Below, one piece after another: positions 1 to 6,694 of a stretch of 8,014 nt of DNA; the first letter of the stretch is position 1, and each line of letters begins with the position of its first letter. The notes beneath the pieces were generated by a model. That model was given only the letters and a program-made list of their open reading frames with translations, did no database searches and was not told the origin of the DNA. A program made the translations under genes and the position numbers. This DNA is from an uncultured Eubacteriales bacterium (GTDB lineage: Bacteria; Bacillota; Clostridia; Oscillospirales; Acutalibacteraceae), in contig CAKUAQ010000067.1 in assembly GCA_934636435.1 (NCBI GenBank), forward strand, positions 1-8,014, given 5' to 3'.

Positions 1-71
1 GCCGTATGGTTTCCACAACCATCTCTTCGGATTCCGGCGTGTATTGTTTCGTTCGGCACTCCCTTGGGCAT
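1..71 (-). pseudogene. Partial, frameshifted IS3 orfA start
   Basis: The minus-strand ATG is at 69-71 and the product begins MPKGVPN, the same first seven residues as the right copy. Compared with that copy there is one extra base at about position 50, just after the codon for Asn7. This throws the reading frame out of the helix-turn-helix sequence that should follow. Only about 23 codons lie inside the window, so the rest cannot be judged. The GGGGTG-type ribosome binding site and 7-base spacer match those of the right copy. It is probably dead, unless the extra base is a sequencing error. Confidence 0.7.
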
Positions 72-80
72 AGAAAAGCA

Positions 81-129
81 CCCCATTTATTAGTCCGGGT
101 ACTTTGCCATACCTGTCTAACCAATGGGG
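81..129 (-). terminator. IS leader hairpin, terminator-like (left copy)
   Basis: On the minus strand, arm 129-109 can pair with arm 102-81 around the 6-base loop GGCAAA. The outer stem CCCCATT/AATGGGG and an internal TTAG/CTAA block are intact, and the base of the stem is followed by TGCTTTTCT. Transcripts from the lipoprotein gene would meet it about 40 bases after that gene's stop codon, so it may end that operon. The GGGG of the 3' arm belongs to the transposase ribosome binding site. The inner stem is weaker than in the right copy, with one A-C mismatch and one G-U pair. Confidence 0.5.
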
Positions 130-165
130 GCTGTTCATGTCGGGTGGCGGTTGTTTTTTCTATAT

Positions 166-1128
166 TTACGCCTTGACTCGTTCGAACAGGCCGGAAATCT
201 GACGGAACATGGAAAAATCGGAGCCGGTGCCTTCCTCGTGGTCGGTGAGGATCACCAGCACGTAGGGCTGGGGCGCCTCCACAATCGCCATATCGTGAAA
301 GGCTTTGTCTGCCCAGCCGTATTTCCGCACCACCGGGTATCCCGCTGCGGATACGATCATAGGATTGGTGGTGGTGGTCATATACTGACGCAGGAGCGCG
401 CCGTTGGGATCCTCCTGCATAAACCGATGAATGGCTTGCATATAGATCAGCGCCTCCTCCACGGTGACGGTGGCATTGGTGATCAGCCCTATGACCTTCG
501 GGTCGGGAATGCCCAGCTGTCCGGCATAGGCCATGAACCCGGCGGTGCCGAACTCGTCGCGCAGCATCCGCAGCGCCGCATTATCGCTGTAACGGATCGC
601 GTACTCCACCAACGTACGGATCGAATACCACCCGCCCACCGGCAGATTTTTCAGCCTACCGGTGCCTTTGGATACAAATTTCTCCGTATATTGCAGCTGC
701 TTGTCCAGATTGCATTGGCCCGTGCTCGCCTGCTGCAGAATGTACAGACAAAAGGGCGCTTTCATCAGACTGGCGGCGTTATACCGCCGGTCTGGGTTGT
801 AGGTATATTCCGCACCGCTGTCTAACGCGTAATACCCCACCGACACCTGCCCGGAATAGGATCGCAGCGCCGCATCCAGCTGCGCGGCGCCCCCCTGCGC
901 CAGTGAAATGGGGACGCCGGAAACCGGCGGATGCGGGGCAACTGCCGTGGTCGCTGTGGAGGGCGTTGTCGCAACAGACACCGTTGTCGTGGCGGTGGTC
1001 GGTGCCGTCGCGGTCGTCGTTACCGCAGGCGACGTTGCGCTCTCCGCCGGGGAACCCGCACCCGAACAGCCGCCAAACCCCAGCAACAGCGTCGTGCACA
1101 CGCAGACACACAATATCCTCCGCTTCAT
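166..1128 (-). CDS. Lipoprotein with class A beta-lactamase/PBP-like serine hydrolase domain
   Basis: This 320-residue protein has a short basic and hydrophobic N terminus ending in GFGGC, so it is probably lipidated at Cys21 and anchored outside the membrane (the lipobox is loose). Residues about 24-68 are a Thr/Ala/Ser/Pro-rich linker. The catalytic domain spans roughly 75-320 and shows SxxK (Ser120-Lys123) and a perfect SDN (181-183). The third box reads Lys-Tyr-Gly (269-271) where KTG or KSG is usual. After SDN I see no ExxLN-type omega loop, so the deacylating Glu of true class A beta-lactamases seems absent. The fold may therefore act as a carboxypeptidase/PBP-like hydrolase or penicillin binder and not as a resistance enzyme; that is inference. 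The start codon overlaps the sirtuin stop as ATGA, with GGAGG about 9 bases upstream, so translation is probably coupled. It ends at TAA, 28 bases short of the left IS terminus. Confidence 0.85.
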   Translation of the reverse strand: MKRRILCVCVCTTLLLGFGGCSGAGSPAESATSPAVTTTATAPTTATTTVSVATTPSTATTAVAPHPPVSGVPISLAQGGAAQLDAALRSYSGQVSVGYYALDSGAEYTYNPDRRYNAASLMKAPFCLYILQQASTGQCNLDKQLQYTEKFVSKGTGRLKNLPVGGWYSIRTLVEYAIRYSDNAALRMLRDEFGTAGFMAYAGQLGIPDPKVIGLITNATVTVEEALIYMQAIHRFMQEDPNGALLRQYMTTTTNPMIVSAAGYPVVRKYGWADKAFHDMAIVEAPQPYVLVILTDHEEGTGSDFSMFRQISGLFERVKA

Positions 1129-1883
1129 AGCGACGACCCTCCATCGGCTTTGCCGCGCAGCCGCTGCATCACCTGACGAAACACCGTACCTAAGCTATCG
1201 TGGATCACGATCTGCGCCTGCCCGTCGCAGCCGGTTTCGTCCCGGTTGATGACCGCCAGCGTGTCCCCACGAAAATAACGAATCAGCCCCGCCGCCGGAT
1301 AGACCGTCAACGAGGTGCCGCCCACAATGAGCAGCTCCGCCCCGGCGATGGCATCCACGGCGCTCTGCACCACCGTCTCATCCAGCGGCTCGCCATACAG
1401 CACCACCTCCGGTTTGATCCATCCGCCGCAGGCGCAGCGGGGCACCGGCGCGCCGTCGGCGAGACACCGGGCATCATAGAGCCTGCCGCACGACACGCAG
1501 CGGAACCGGGCGGCGTTGCCGTGCAGCTCCAGTACCCGGCGGCTGCCCGCCTTTTGATGCAAACCGTCAATATTCTGGGTCACAATCGTCAGGTCTTTTC
1601 CCTGCCGCTCCAACGTAGCCAGCGCCCGATGGGTGTCGTTCGGCTCCGCCGCCTGCAGGAAGAAATCCCGATAAAAACGGTAAAACAGCGCCGTATCCTC
1701 AAAAAAGCACCGATGGCTGAGAATTTCCTCCGGCGTGCGCCCATAGCGGGTGGCGGTATGGTAAATCCCGTCGGCGCTGCGGTAATCCTTCAGCCCGCTC
1801 TCCGTGGATACCCCCGCTCCTCCGAAAAAGACGATGCGGCGGCTGTCCCGGATAGCTGTCGCCAGTTTTTCAATTGCCGTCAT
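1125..1883 (-). CDS. cobB: Sir2-family NAD-dependent protein deacylase (sirtuin)
   Basis: The enzyme removes acyl groups from protein lysines, consuming NAD and releasing nicotinamide and O-acyl-ADP-ribose; it should be cytosolic. At 252 residues it has normal bacterial sirtuin length. The NAD-binding GAGVSTESG is at 22-30, followed by DYRS (33-36). The QNID/HG catalytic segment spans 103-122, with His121 as the expected base. A zinc site is made by Cys129, Cys132, Cys150 and Cys152. A GTSL segment (189-192) and INRD (212-215) complete the Rossmann fold. I chose the ATG at 1883 because GGAGGG lies six bases upstream and a promoter fits 21-48 bases upstream. It is the first gene of a two-gene operon and is transcribed divergently from a PnuC-type transporter, which links it to NAD supply. 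The acyl preference (acetyl versus longer or acidic chains) cannot be read reliably from sequence alone. Confidence 0.95.
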   Translation of the reverse strand: MTAIEKLATAIRDSRRIVFFGGAGVSTESGLKDYRSADGIYHTATRYGRTPEEILSHRCFFEDTALFYRFYRDFFLQAAEPNDTHRALATLERQGKDLTIVTQNIDGLHQKAGSRRVLELHGNAARFRCVSCGRLYDARCLADGAPVPRCACGGWIKPEVVLYGEPLDETVVQSAVDAIAGAELLIVGGTSLTVYPAAGLIRYFRGDTLAVINRDETGCDGQAQIVIHDSLGTVFRQVMQRLRGKADGGSSL

Positions 1884-1903
1884 AATAATCCCTCCAATTA
1901 TAT

Positions 1904-1931
1904 AGTATACAACCTATGTCAACGCTTGCAA
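1904..1931 (-). promoter_or_regulatory. Leftward sigma-A-type promoter for the sirtuin operon
   Basis: Minus strand: TTGCAA (1931-1926), 16-bp spacer, TATACT (1909-1904). The implied transcript start near 1897 leaves a leader of about 14 bases that still holds the GGAGGG ribosome binding site (1895-1890). An alternative pairing, TTGACA (1922-1917) with TATAAT (1902-1897), has better boxes but only a 14-bp spacer and would start inside the ribosome binding site, so I prefer the first. Confidence 0.55.
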
Positions 1932-1954
1932 ATCCACCGTATCCGTGGTATACT
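1926..1954 (+). promoter_or_regulatory. Rightward extended -10 promoter for the PnuC-type gene
   Basis: Plus strand: TTGCAA (1926-1931), 17-bp spacer, TATACT (1949-1954) preceded by TG at 1946-1947, an extended -10. The expected start near 1961 gives a leader of about 28 bases, too short for a riboswitch. The -35 hexamer is self-complementary and is the same six bases used by the leftward promoter. CCAC (1934-1937) and GTGG (1945-1948) form a small dyad inside the spacer that could be an operator, but I cannot assign a regulator. Confidence 0.65.
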
Positions 1955-1988
1955 GTCTTTTATCCTATATTTTAAGGAGGAAATCCCC

Positions 1989-2837
1989 ATGGAAAATGAT
2001 CCCACGCAGCAGATAGACCGGTGCCGGGAGACCGGTCTGAAAGCGAAGCTAACCCGGCTGTGGCACTATTTCACCCCCTATGAGAAGATCTGGTTCTTCA
2101 GTATTCTTGTGCTATCCTTCATTTTTGCCTTTCTGTTTCCCGAGGAGGATGTCAATGGCGTCAATGGCAAGCTGATTATGGCGCTGTATCTGGCGGACAC
2201 TTTCCTCAACATCCTGTGTGAGCTGCTTATTTCCAAGCAGAGCAAGTGGAATTTCATTGTTTCCATCTTTGTGGAGCTGACCGAAATTGCCATCTGCGTG
2301 GTGCTGGCTTACCGGTTCGCCACCATGGCATCCACCCTGTTCTTTTGGCTGCCCATTGATATTATCAGCTTTATCAACTGGCATAAGCATCCCGACCGCA
2401 AAGAGGAAGAACTCACCGAGGTGCGCAAGCTCAGCGGTCTGGCGGAGGTGCTCATTCTCATCAGCATCGTTGTGTGGACCGTCGGGGTCGGCTATTTTCT
2501 CACCACGCTGGAGATCGGCACCACTCTGTTCGGCGGCAACGCCACGCTGGAGAACATCGTTTGCTACTTAGACGCCTGCGCCTCGGCAGTGGGCATTGCC
2601 AACGGCGTATTCATTCTGCTGCGGTATCGGGAGCAATGGATCGCCTGGTATATTTCTTCCATACTGGAAGCGGTCATCAACATACTATCCGGACAGTATG
2701 TGCTGCTGGTGCTGAAGGTGGGCTATCTCACCAACACCACCTACGGCTACATCAAATGGACAAAGTACATCCGGGAACGCAAAAAAGATGCCTCCCTGCC
2801 CGCCGACGCACCCGCAGCGACCGGGCAGAACACATAA
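1989..2837 (+). CDS. pnuC: PnuC-family vitamin transporter (nicotinamide riboside-like)
   Basis: PnuC proteins carry nicotinamide riboside, or for relatives thiamine or riboflavin, across the inner membrane by facilitated diffusion, trapped afterwards by a kinase. The 282-residue product has a charged N terminus (1-32) and about seven or eight hydrophobic segments, roughly at 35-50, 62-81, 88-108, 114-131, 150-171, 194-212, 216-233 and 237-257. The C-terminal pattern (EQWIAWYISS, then YLTNTTYGYIKW) is typical of PnuC. The signature WxxWxxxN/D appears as Trp217-x-x-Trp220-x-x-x-Ser224, so the usual Asn or Asp is Ser and the substrate is uncertain. The ATG at 1989 is fixed by AAGGAGG at 1974-1980, although the frame is open further upstream. 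The divergent sirtuin neighbour supports a niacin/NAD role. The protein is longer than E. coli PnuC, mostly in its N-terminal part and charged tail. Confidence 0.85.
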   Translation: MENDPTQQIDRCRETGLKAKLTRLWHYFTPYEKIWFFSILVLSFIFAFLFPEEDVNGVNGKLIMALYLADTFLNILCELLISKQSKWNFIVSIFVELTEIAICVVLAYRFATMASTLFFWLPIDIISFINWHKHPDRKEEELTEVRKLSGLAEVLILISIVVWTVGVGYFLTTLEIGTTLFGGNATLENIVCYLDACASAVGIANGVFILLRYREQWIAWYISSILEAVINILSGQYVLLVLKVGYLTNTTYGYIKWTKYIRERKKDASLPADAPAATGQNT

Positions 2838-2838
2838 A

Positions 2839-3522
2839 ATGCAGTACGGTATCTGCGTGCGGGGGAGGTTTCGCAGCCGCCCCAACCGCTTTATTGCTCT
2901 GGTGGAGATCGACGGGCGGGAAGCCGTTTGCCACGTGAAAAACACCGGGCGCTGCCGGGAGCTGCTGATACCGGGCTGCACCGTCATTCTGGAGCGGGCG
3001 CAGAACCCGGCACGCAAAACCGCCTATGACCTCATCGCTGTATACAAAGGCGACCGGCTCATCAATATGGACAGCCAAGCCCCCAATGCCGTGGCGGCGG
3101 AATATCTTGCCGCCCGGTTTCCGGGGGCGCTGCTGTCCCGGGAGGTGCGCTATGAGGACAGCCGCCTGGATTTCCGGCTGGAGCAGAACGGACAGACGCT
3201 GTATGTAGAGGTCAAGGGCTGCACGCTGGAGCGGGAGAACATGGGCTATTTCCCCGATGCCCCCACCGCGCGGGGCGTTAGGCATCTCCATTGCCTGCAG
3301 CGTGCCGTGGCGGCGGGATGCCGCGCCGCCGTGCTGTTTATTGTGCAAATGGAGGGCATCCGGGCGGTGCGCCCCAACGATGAGACCCATCCCGCTTTCG
3401 GGCAGGCGCTGCGGGAGGCAGCCGCCCACGGCGTAGAGCTGTGGGCGGTGGGCTGCCATGTAAAGGAGAGCTCGTTGACACCGGCGGAACCGATTCCGGT
3501 GGAGCCCGGACTTTACAAATAA
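2839..3522 (+). CDS. sfsA: SfsA-family protein (sugar fermentation stimulation homologue, nuclease-like)
   Basis: This 227-residue protein is full length for SfsA. The N-terminal OB-like part carries RPNRF (14-18) and HVKNTGRCREL (32-42); DSQAPN follows at 78-83. The C-terminal part has a PD-(D/E)xK-like arrangement, with Asp111 (in SRLDF) and Glu124-x-Lys126 (VEVKG), then FPDAPTARGVRHL (138-150) and NDETHPAFG (180-188). E. coli SfsA was described as a DNA-binding regulator of maltose metabolism; the fold predicts a nucleic-acid nuclease, and the physiological role remains unclear. The ATG lies one base after the transporter stop and has no clear Shine-Dalgarno sequence, so translation probably depends on coupling. 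An in-frame upstream ATG at 2788 would add 17 residues, but these lie inside the transporter gene and precede the conserved start, so I rejected it. The last codons contain the -35 box of the next promoter. Confidence 0.93.
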   Translation: MQYGICVRGRFRSRPNRFIALVEIDGREAVCHVKNTGRCRELLIPGCTVILERAQNPARKTAYDLIAVYKGDRLINMDSQAPNAVAAEYLAARFPGALLSREVRYEDSRLDFRLEQNGQTLYVEVKGCTLERENMGYFPDAPTARGVRHLHCLQRAVAAGCRAAVLFIVQMEGIRAVRPNDETHPAFGQALREAAAHGVELWAVGCHVKESSLTPAEPIPVEPGLYK

Positions 3523-3540
3523 TGGTCGTTATGGTATACT
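3512..3540 (+). promoter_or_regulatory. Extended -10 promoter for the kinase-ydbST-tlyA run
   Basis: TTTACA (3512-3517) lies in the last codons of sfsA, followed by a 17-bp spacer and TATACT (3535-3540), with TG at 3532-3533 giving an extended -10. The predicted start near 3547 leaves a leader of about 50 bases before the kinase ATG. I see no terminator between sfsA and this promoter, so read-through from the transporter/sfsA transcript may add to expression. Confidence 0.7.
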
Positions 3541-3596
3541 GATGAGTAATCACGTCGCTTAGCGGCAAGCAAATTGAGATACAAGGGGAACACTGT

Positions 3597-4682
3597 ATGG
3601 ATTTTTCGGAGCTGATTCGGTCATTCGGCATCTCCGGCACATTCCAGGGATATGAAGAACTGTTTGTCGGCAATATCAATCAAACATACAAGCTGCAATT
3701 CCTTGGCGAACAGAACGAGCTAAAGGAGTACATTCTGCAACGGCTGAACACCTATGTATTCAAGAATCCCCGGGAGGTCATGGAGAATATCCGGCAAGTC
3801 ACCTCCCATATCGGCGCACAGCTTGGCGAGGATTCCCCTCGCCGTGTGCTGCATTTCCGCACCACCGCCGACGGCGTTCCCTATGTGGAGAACGAGACCG
3901 GCTTCTGGAGGGCCTACCGGTACATCGACCGGGCGAAAACCTACGACATTGTTTCGGCCGACCACTTTGAGCAGGCCGGCTATGCATACGGACAGTTTCA
4001 GGGCGAATTGGCGGATTTTCCGGTGGAAACACTGCATGAGACCATTCCTCACTTCCACGACACGCCCGACCGGATGCGCCTGCTGCATGAGGCCATTCGG
4101 GAAGATCGGGCCGGGCGGGCAACGGAGGTCCAGCCGGAGATCCGGTTCATTCTCGACCGGGAGCAGCAGGCCGGTGTCATCATGGCGGCGCTGAACAGCG
4201 GGCGCATCCCCCTACGCGTGACCCACAACGACACCAAGATCAACAACGTTCTGTTCGACACGGACACCGATGCTCCCATCTGCGTGATCGACCTGGATAC
4301 GGTTATGCCCGGTTCGGCGCTGTTTGACTACGGCGACGCCATCCGCTCGGGCGCCAACACCGCAGGCGAGGATGAAGAAGATCTGTCGCTGGTGCATTTT
4401 GATCTGGAGCTGTTTGAGCGCTTCACCGCCGGATTTCTGCGTTCCGCCGGCGAACGGCTCACCGACGAGGAGATATGCCTGTTCCCGCAGGCGGCGCAGA
4501 TCCTCACGCTGGAGCTGTGCGCCCGGTTCCTCACCGACTATCTCAACGGCGATGTATATTTCAAAGTGAAAAAGCCCGGTCATAATCTCATCCGCACCCG
4601 CAATCAGATCGAGCTGGCACGGCAGATGGAAGAGCATATGCATGAAATGGCTGCGATCGTCGATGAATACAGCCATCGGTAA
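3597..4682 (+). CDS. Phosphotransferase-fold small-molecule kinase, NahK-like
   Basis: This is a 361-residue APH/choline-kinase-fold enzyme. The N-lobe (about 20-115) includes the nucleotide-loop region ELFVGNINQTYKL (21-33) and a probable ATP-contact Lys43 or neighbouring residues. The C-lobe has the catalytic loop HNDTKINN (210-217; Asp212 the expected base, Asn217 a metal ligand) and the metal-binding IDLD (231-234), followed by DYGDAIRSGA (244-253). The length and the VTHND/VIDLDTVMPG pattern resemble N-acetylhexosamine 1-kinase (NahK), which phosphorylates GlcNAc or GalNAc at C1 for mucin- or milk-sugar salvage. No lacto-N-biose phosphorylase or sugar-nucleotide gene is nearby, so the exact sugar is open; aminoglycoside or homoserine kinase annotations would be less fitting. 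The start is supported by AAGGGG at 3583-3588. It has its own upstream promoter and is followed after 29 bases by ydbS. Confidence 0.85.
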   Translation: MDFSELIRSFGISGTFQGYEELFVGNINQTYKLQFLGEQNELKEYILQRLNTYVFKNPREVMENIRQVTSHIGAQLGEDSPRRVLHFRTTADGVPYVENETGFWRAYRYIDRAKTYDIVSADHFEQAGYAYGQFQGELADFPVETLHETIPHFHDTPDRMRLLHEAIREDRAGRATEVQPEIRFILDREQQAGVIMAALNSGRIPLRVTHNDTKINNVLFDTDTDAPICVIDLDTVMPGSALFDYGDAIRSGANTAGEDEEDLSLVHFDLELFERFTAGFLRSAGERLTDEEICLFPQAAQILTLELCARFLTDYLNGDVYFKVKKPGHNLIRTRNQIELARQMEEHMHEMAAIVDEYSHR

Positions 4683-4711
4683 ACGATAGCGAAAAAAGGA
4701 GGTGACTGCCT

Positions 4712-5149
4712 ATGGAGATGAAACGACCCGATCCCCGCGTCCGGATCTCCTGGGCAGTATACACGTTGGTGGTTGCGTTGATTCCCGTGATCCTGTCCGT
4801 CGTGCTGTTCCGCCTGCCTTTCATCCCTCGCTGGGTGGCCTATGGCTTCACCGGGCTGTGGCTGCTGGCACTGGCCTTTTTGCTGGCGGTATATATTCCG
4901 CTGCGCTACCGGCACGCCCGCTATGGGATCGATGCGACGGATCTGTGCGTCGTCAGCGGCGTCTATGTGGTCAGCCACCATCATATGCCCTTGTCCAGTG
5001 TGCGCCATGTGACGGTCATCCGCGGGCCGCTGGAACGTCTGTTCGGCTTTGCGTTCGTGTGGGTCTCCGCCGCCGGCGGGTGGCTGCTGCTGGAGGGGAT
5101 CCCCGCCGCTGAGGCGCACGAGCTGAGCCGTCTGCTGATGCGGCGGTGA
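4712..5149 (+). CDS. ydbS: YdbS-like membrane protein with one bacterial PH domain
   Basis: The product has 145 residues, with two membrane segments (about 13-33 and 43-63) followed by a bacterial PH-like domain (bPH2, formerly DUF304) from about 65 to 145. Typical family features are the YGID start, the LSSVRHVTVIRGPLER segment (93-108), FGFA (110-113) and the AAGGWLLLEGI strand before an AHEL helix. B. subtilis YdbS is similar in size and works with YdbT; the pair belongs to the sigma-W envelope-stress regulon and contributes to resistance against antimicrobials made by other bacilli. Whether that holds here is inference. The ATG has a strong AGGAGG at 4697-4702. It lies 24 bases before ydbT. 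Confidence 0.88.
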   Translation: MEMKRPDPRVRISWAVYTLVVALIPVILSVVLFRLPFIPRWVAYGFTGLWLLALAFLLAVYIPLRYRHARYGIDATDLCVVSGVYVVSHHHMPLSSVRHVTVIRGPLERLFGFAFVWVSAAGGWLLLEGIPAAEAHELSRLLMRR

Positions 5150-5173
5150 ATCCCGCCGGAAAGGAGAGACTCC

Positions 5174-6694
5174 ATGCCGAATGCCCCCCGTCAGGCTATT
5201 CCCGAACGGCACCAGCATCCTATTGCCATGTTCAAATACATCTACCGGTATCTGTTTCTGCTGCTGTTCCCGTTGGCACGCGGCCTGCGATATATTCGCA
5301 GCCCGCAGGGCCTGTATGCATGGGTCAAGGGGACCTGGCAGGATCTGCTGGTAGTGTTTCTGCTACTGCTGCTATCCTATTTAGGCTGGCAATTTCACAC
5401 CTATACGCTGGATGAAGAGGGCTTCACCATCCGGCGGGGTGTTTTTTTGCACCGCACCTCCTATATTCCCCGGCACAACATCGTCACCCTGTCGGTGGAG
5501 CGGCCGCTGTATCTGCGCCCGTTGCGGGCAGTGCGTATTGCCATCGACACCGACGCCGGCGGCAGCCGTCAGGCGGATTTCAGTCTCACCGTAGGTGAGC
5601 CGCGCGCTAAAGAAATTCTCGATCAGCGGCAGAGCCATGAATCGCAGCCTCTTCATGCTTACAGCCCCCGCTGGTATCATGTGGTGGTGCTGTCGCTGCT
5701 CATCTCCAATTCCTTCAGCGGCATTTTCCTGCTGGCTACCACCTTCCAGCAATCCGGACGGCTGCTGGGCGAGGGATTCCGGCAGCAGCTGCTGGGCGAT
5801 CTGGAGACGGTGGCCGGATATGTGACCTGGATCCCTCGCTCGGCGGCGCTGATTGCTCTGGTGCTCATCGGCGGCTGGGGCGTGTCGGCGATCCGGAATA
5901 TGTTCCGCTACCTGCCCTTCCGGGTATCCCGCTATAAGAGCTTTCTTACTATCCGCACCGGGCTGTTCACCCGCCGGGACTATTCCTGTGCCGCGAAGTC
6001 TGTCAACTTCGTAGACTACCGACAGAGCATCGTCAGCCGCCTGCTGCATCTGGACATGGTGTTCATCAGCTGCATCGGCTACGGCAAGGAGAAGAATTCC
6101 ATGTCTGTGCTGGTGCCGGTATCCAGCATCCGGCATTCGGAGAGCGAGGTGCGCCGACTGCTGCCGGAATTTACCCGCCGTCCCGTCACGCTGAAAGCGG
6201 CATTTCTCTCCATCTATCGGTATGTATTCTACCCTCTGTGGACAATGATCCTGCTGTACCCCGTGTCCCGACAGTTGCAAAGCTGGTTCCCCCAGTGGCA
6301 GGAGCTGATCTATTACCTGACCACGATGGCCTATATCCCCTGCGCCTGGCAGCTGCTGGTCAAAACCATCGACCGGTTCACTGCCGGTATTTCCCGCCGG
6401 GACAGGTTCTTCAACCTCAAGTATTCCAAATGGTACACCTTCCACACGGTGCTGATCCCGGAGGACAAGGTGGTGGCCTATGCGTTGACGCAGACGCCGT
6501 TTCAGGCTATGGCGCACAACTGCGACGTACTGGTATATACCTATAACGAGGCCAGCCGATACCACCGTATCCGCAACCTGCCCATGAAACAGGCGCAGGA
6601 GCTGTTTGCGGGGATCCCGTCTGTGCAACCCCAAAAAGGAAGTGACGTATATGAACACCATACGACTGGACGAATTGGCCGCCCGACAGTTTGA
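5174..6694 (+). CDS. ydbT: YdbT-like membrane protein with three bacterial PH domains
   Basis: This 506-residue partner of YdbS alternates membrane segments with soluble bPH2 domains. Hydrophobic segments lie near 23-38, 55-72, 168-190, 222-240, 345-365 and 378-397. PH-like domains lie near 77-153 (YTLDEEGFTIRRGVF), 250-332 (SFLTIRTGLFTRR) and 402-481. The three-domain layout and length match B. subtilis YdbT (about 493 residues). The role is probably envelope protection together with YdbS; the mechanism is unknown. AAGGAG at 5161-5166 supports the ATG at 5174 over the internal Met19. The C-terminal 20-25 residues after ELFAGI lack family character, and the last 14 codons overlap tlyA by 44 bases in a different frame. 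The extra tail may reflect a stop codon lost upstream of the tlyA start. Confidence 0.88.
   Translation: MPNAPRQAIPERHQHPIAMFKYIYRYLFLLLFPLARGLRYIRSPQGLYAWVKGTWQDLLVVFLLLLLSYLGWQFHTYTLDEEGFTIRRGVFLHRTSYIPRHNIVTLSVERPLYLRPLRAVRIAIDTDAGGSRQADFSLTVGEPRAKEILDQRQSHESQPLHAYSPRWYHVVVLSLLISNSFSGIFLLATTFQQSGRLLGEGFRQQLLGDLETVAGYVTWIPRSAALIALVLIGGWGVSAIRNMFRYLPFRVSRYKSFLTIRTGLFTRRDYSCAAKSVNFVDYRQSIVSRLLHLDMVFISCIGYGKEKNSMSVLVPVSSIRHSESEVRRLLPEFTRRPVTLKAAFLSIYRYVFYPLWTMILLYPVSRQLQSWFPQWQELIYYLTTMAYIPCAWQLLVKTIDRFTAGISRRDRFFNLKYSKWYTFHTVLIPEDKVVAYALTQTPFQAMAHNCDVLVYTYNEASRYHRIRNLPMKQAQELFAGIPSVQPQKGSDVYEHHTTGRIGRPTV

Larger units (their letters stand above)
1..137 (-). mobile_element. IS3-family element, 5' end only (left copy)
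   Basis: Read on the minus strand, this starts with an IS3-type terminal inverted repeat at 137 (TGAACAGCCCCCATT...) and runs through a leader hairpin into the first codons of an orfA-like transposase gene. It runs off the window. It matches the start of the plus-strand copy at the other end, with about 12 substitutions and one indel over roughly 147 bases by my hand alignment (about 91% identity). The two copies are therefore diverged and not an assembly duplicate. The 11 bases just outside the terminus (138-148) are also identical between the copies. IS3-family membership rests on the right copy's orfB-like motif and on the inverted-repeat style. Confidence 0.8.

Noticed and set aside
903..1249. 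Plus-strand Arg/Val-rich open frames at 903-1249
   Set aside because: They are antisense of the Thr/Ala-rich lipoprotein linker, whose biased codons create open shadow frames.
1200..1988. Long plus-strand open frame running into the PnuC-type gene from upstream
   Set aside because: It is the antisense of the sirtuin gene; the conserved transporter sequence and a strong RBS begin only at 1989.
1884..1988. Possible riboswitch ahead of the PnuC-type gene
   Set aside because: The predicted leader is only about 28 bases and no aptamer-like pairing is visible.
2752..3459. Long minus-strand open frame opposite sfsA
   Set aside because: Its sequence is low-complexity antisense of a clear SfsA; no RBS or recognisable domain.
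3554..3566. Small hairpin GTCGC-TTA-GCGGC in the kinase leader
   Set aside because: The 5-bp stem contains a G-U pair and has no following U-run; too weak to call a terminator or riboswitch.
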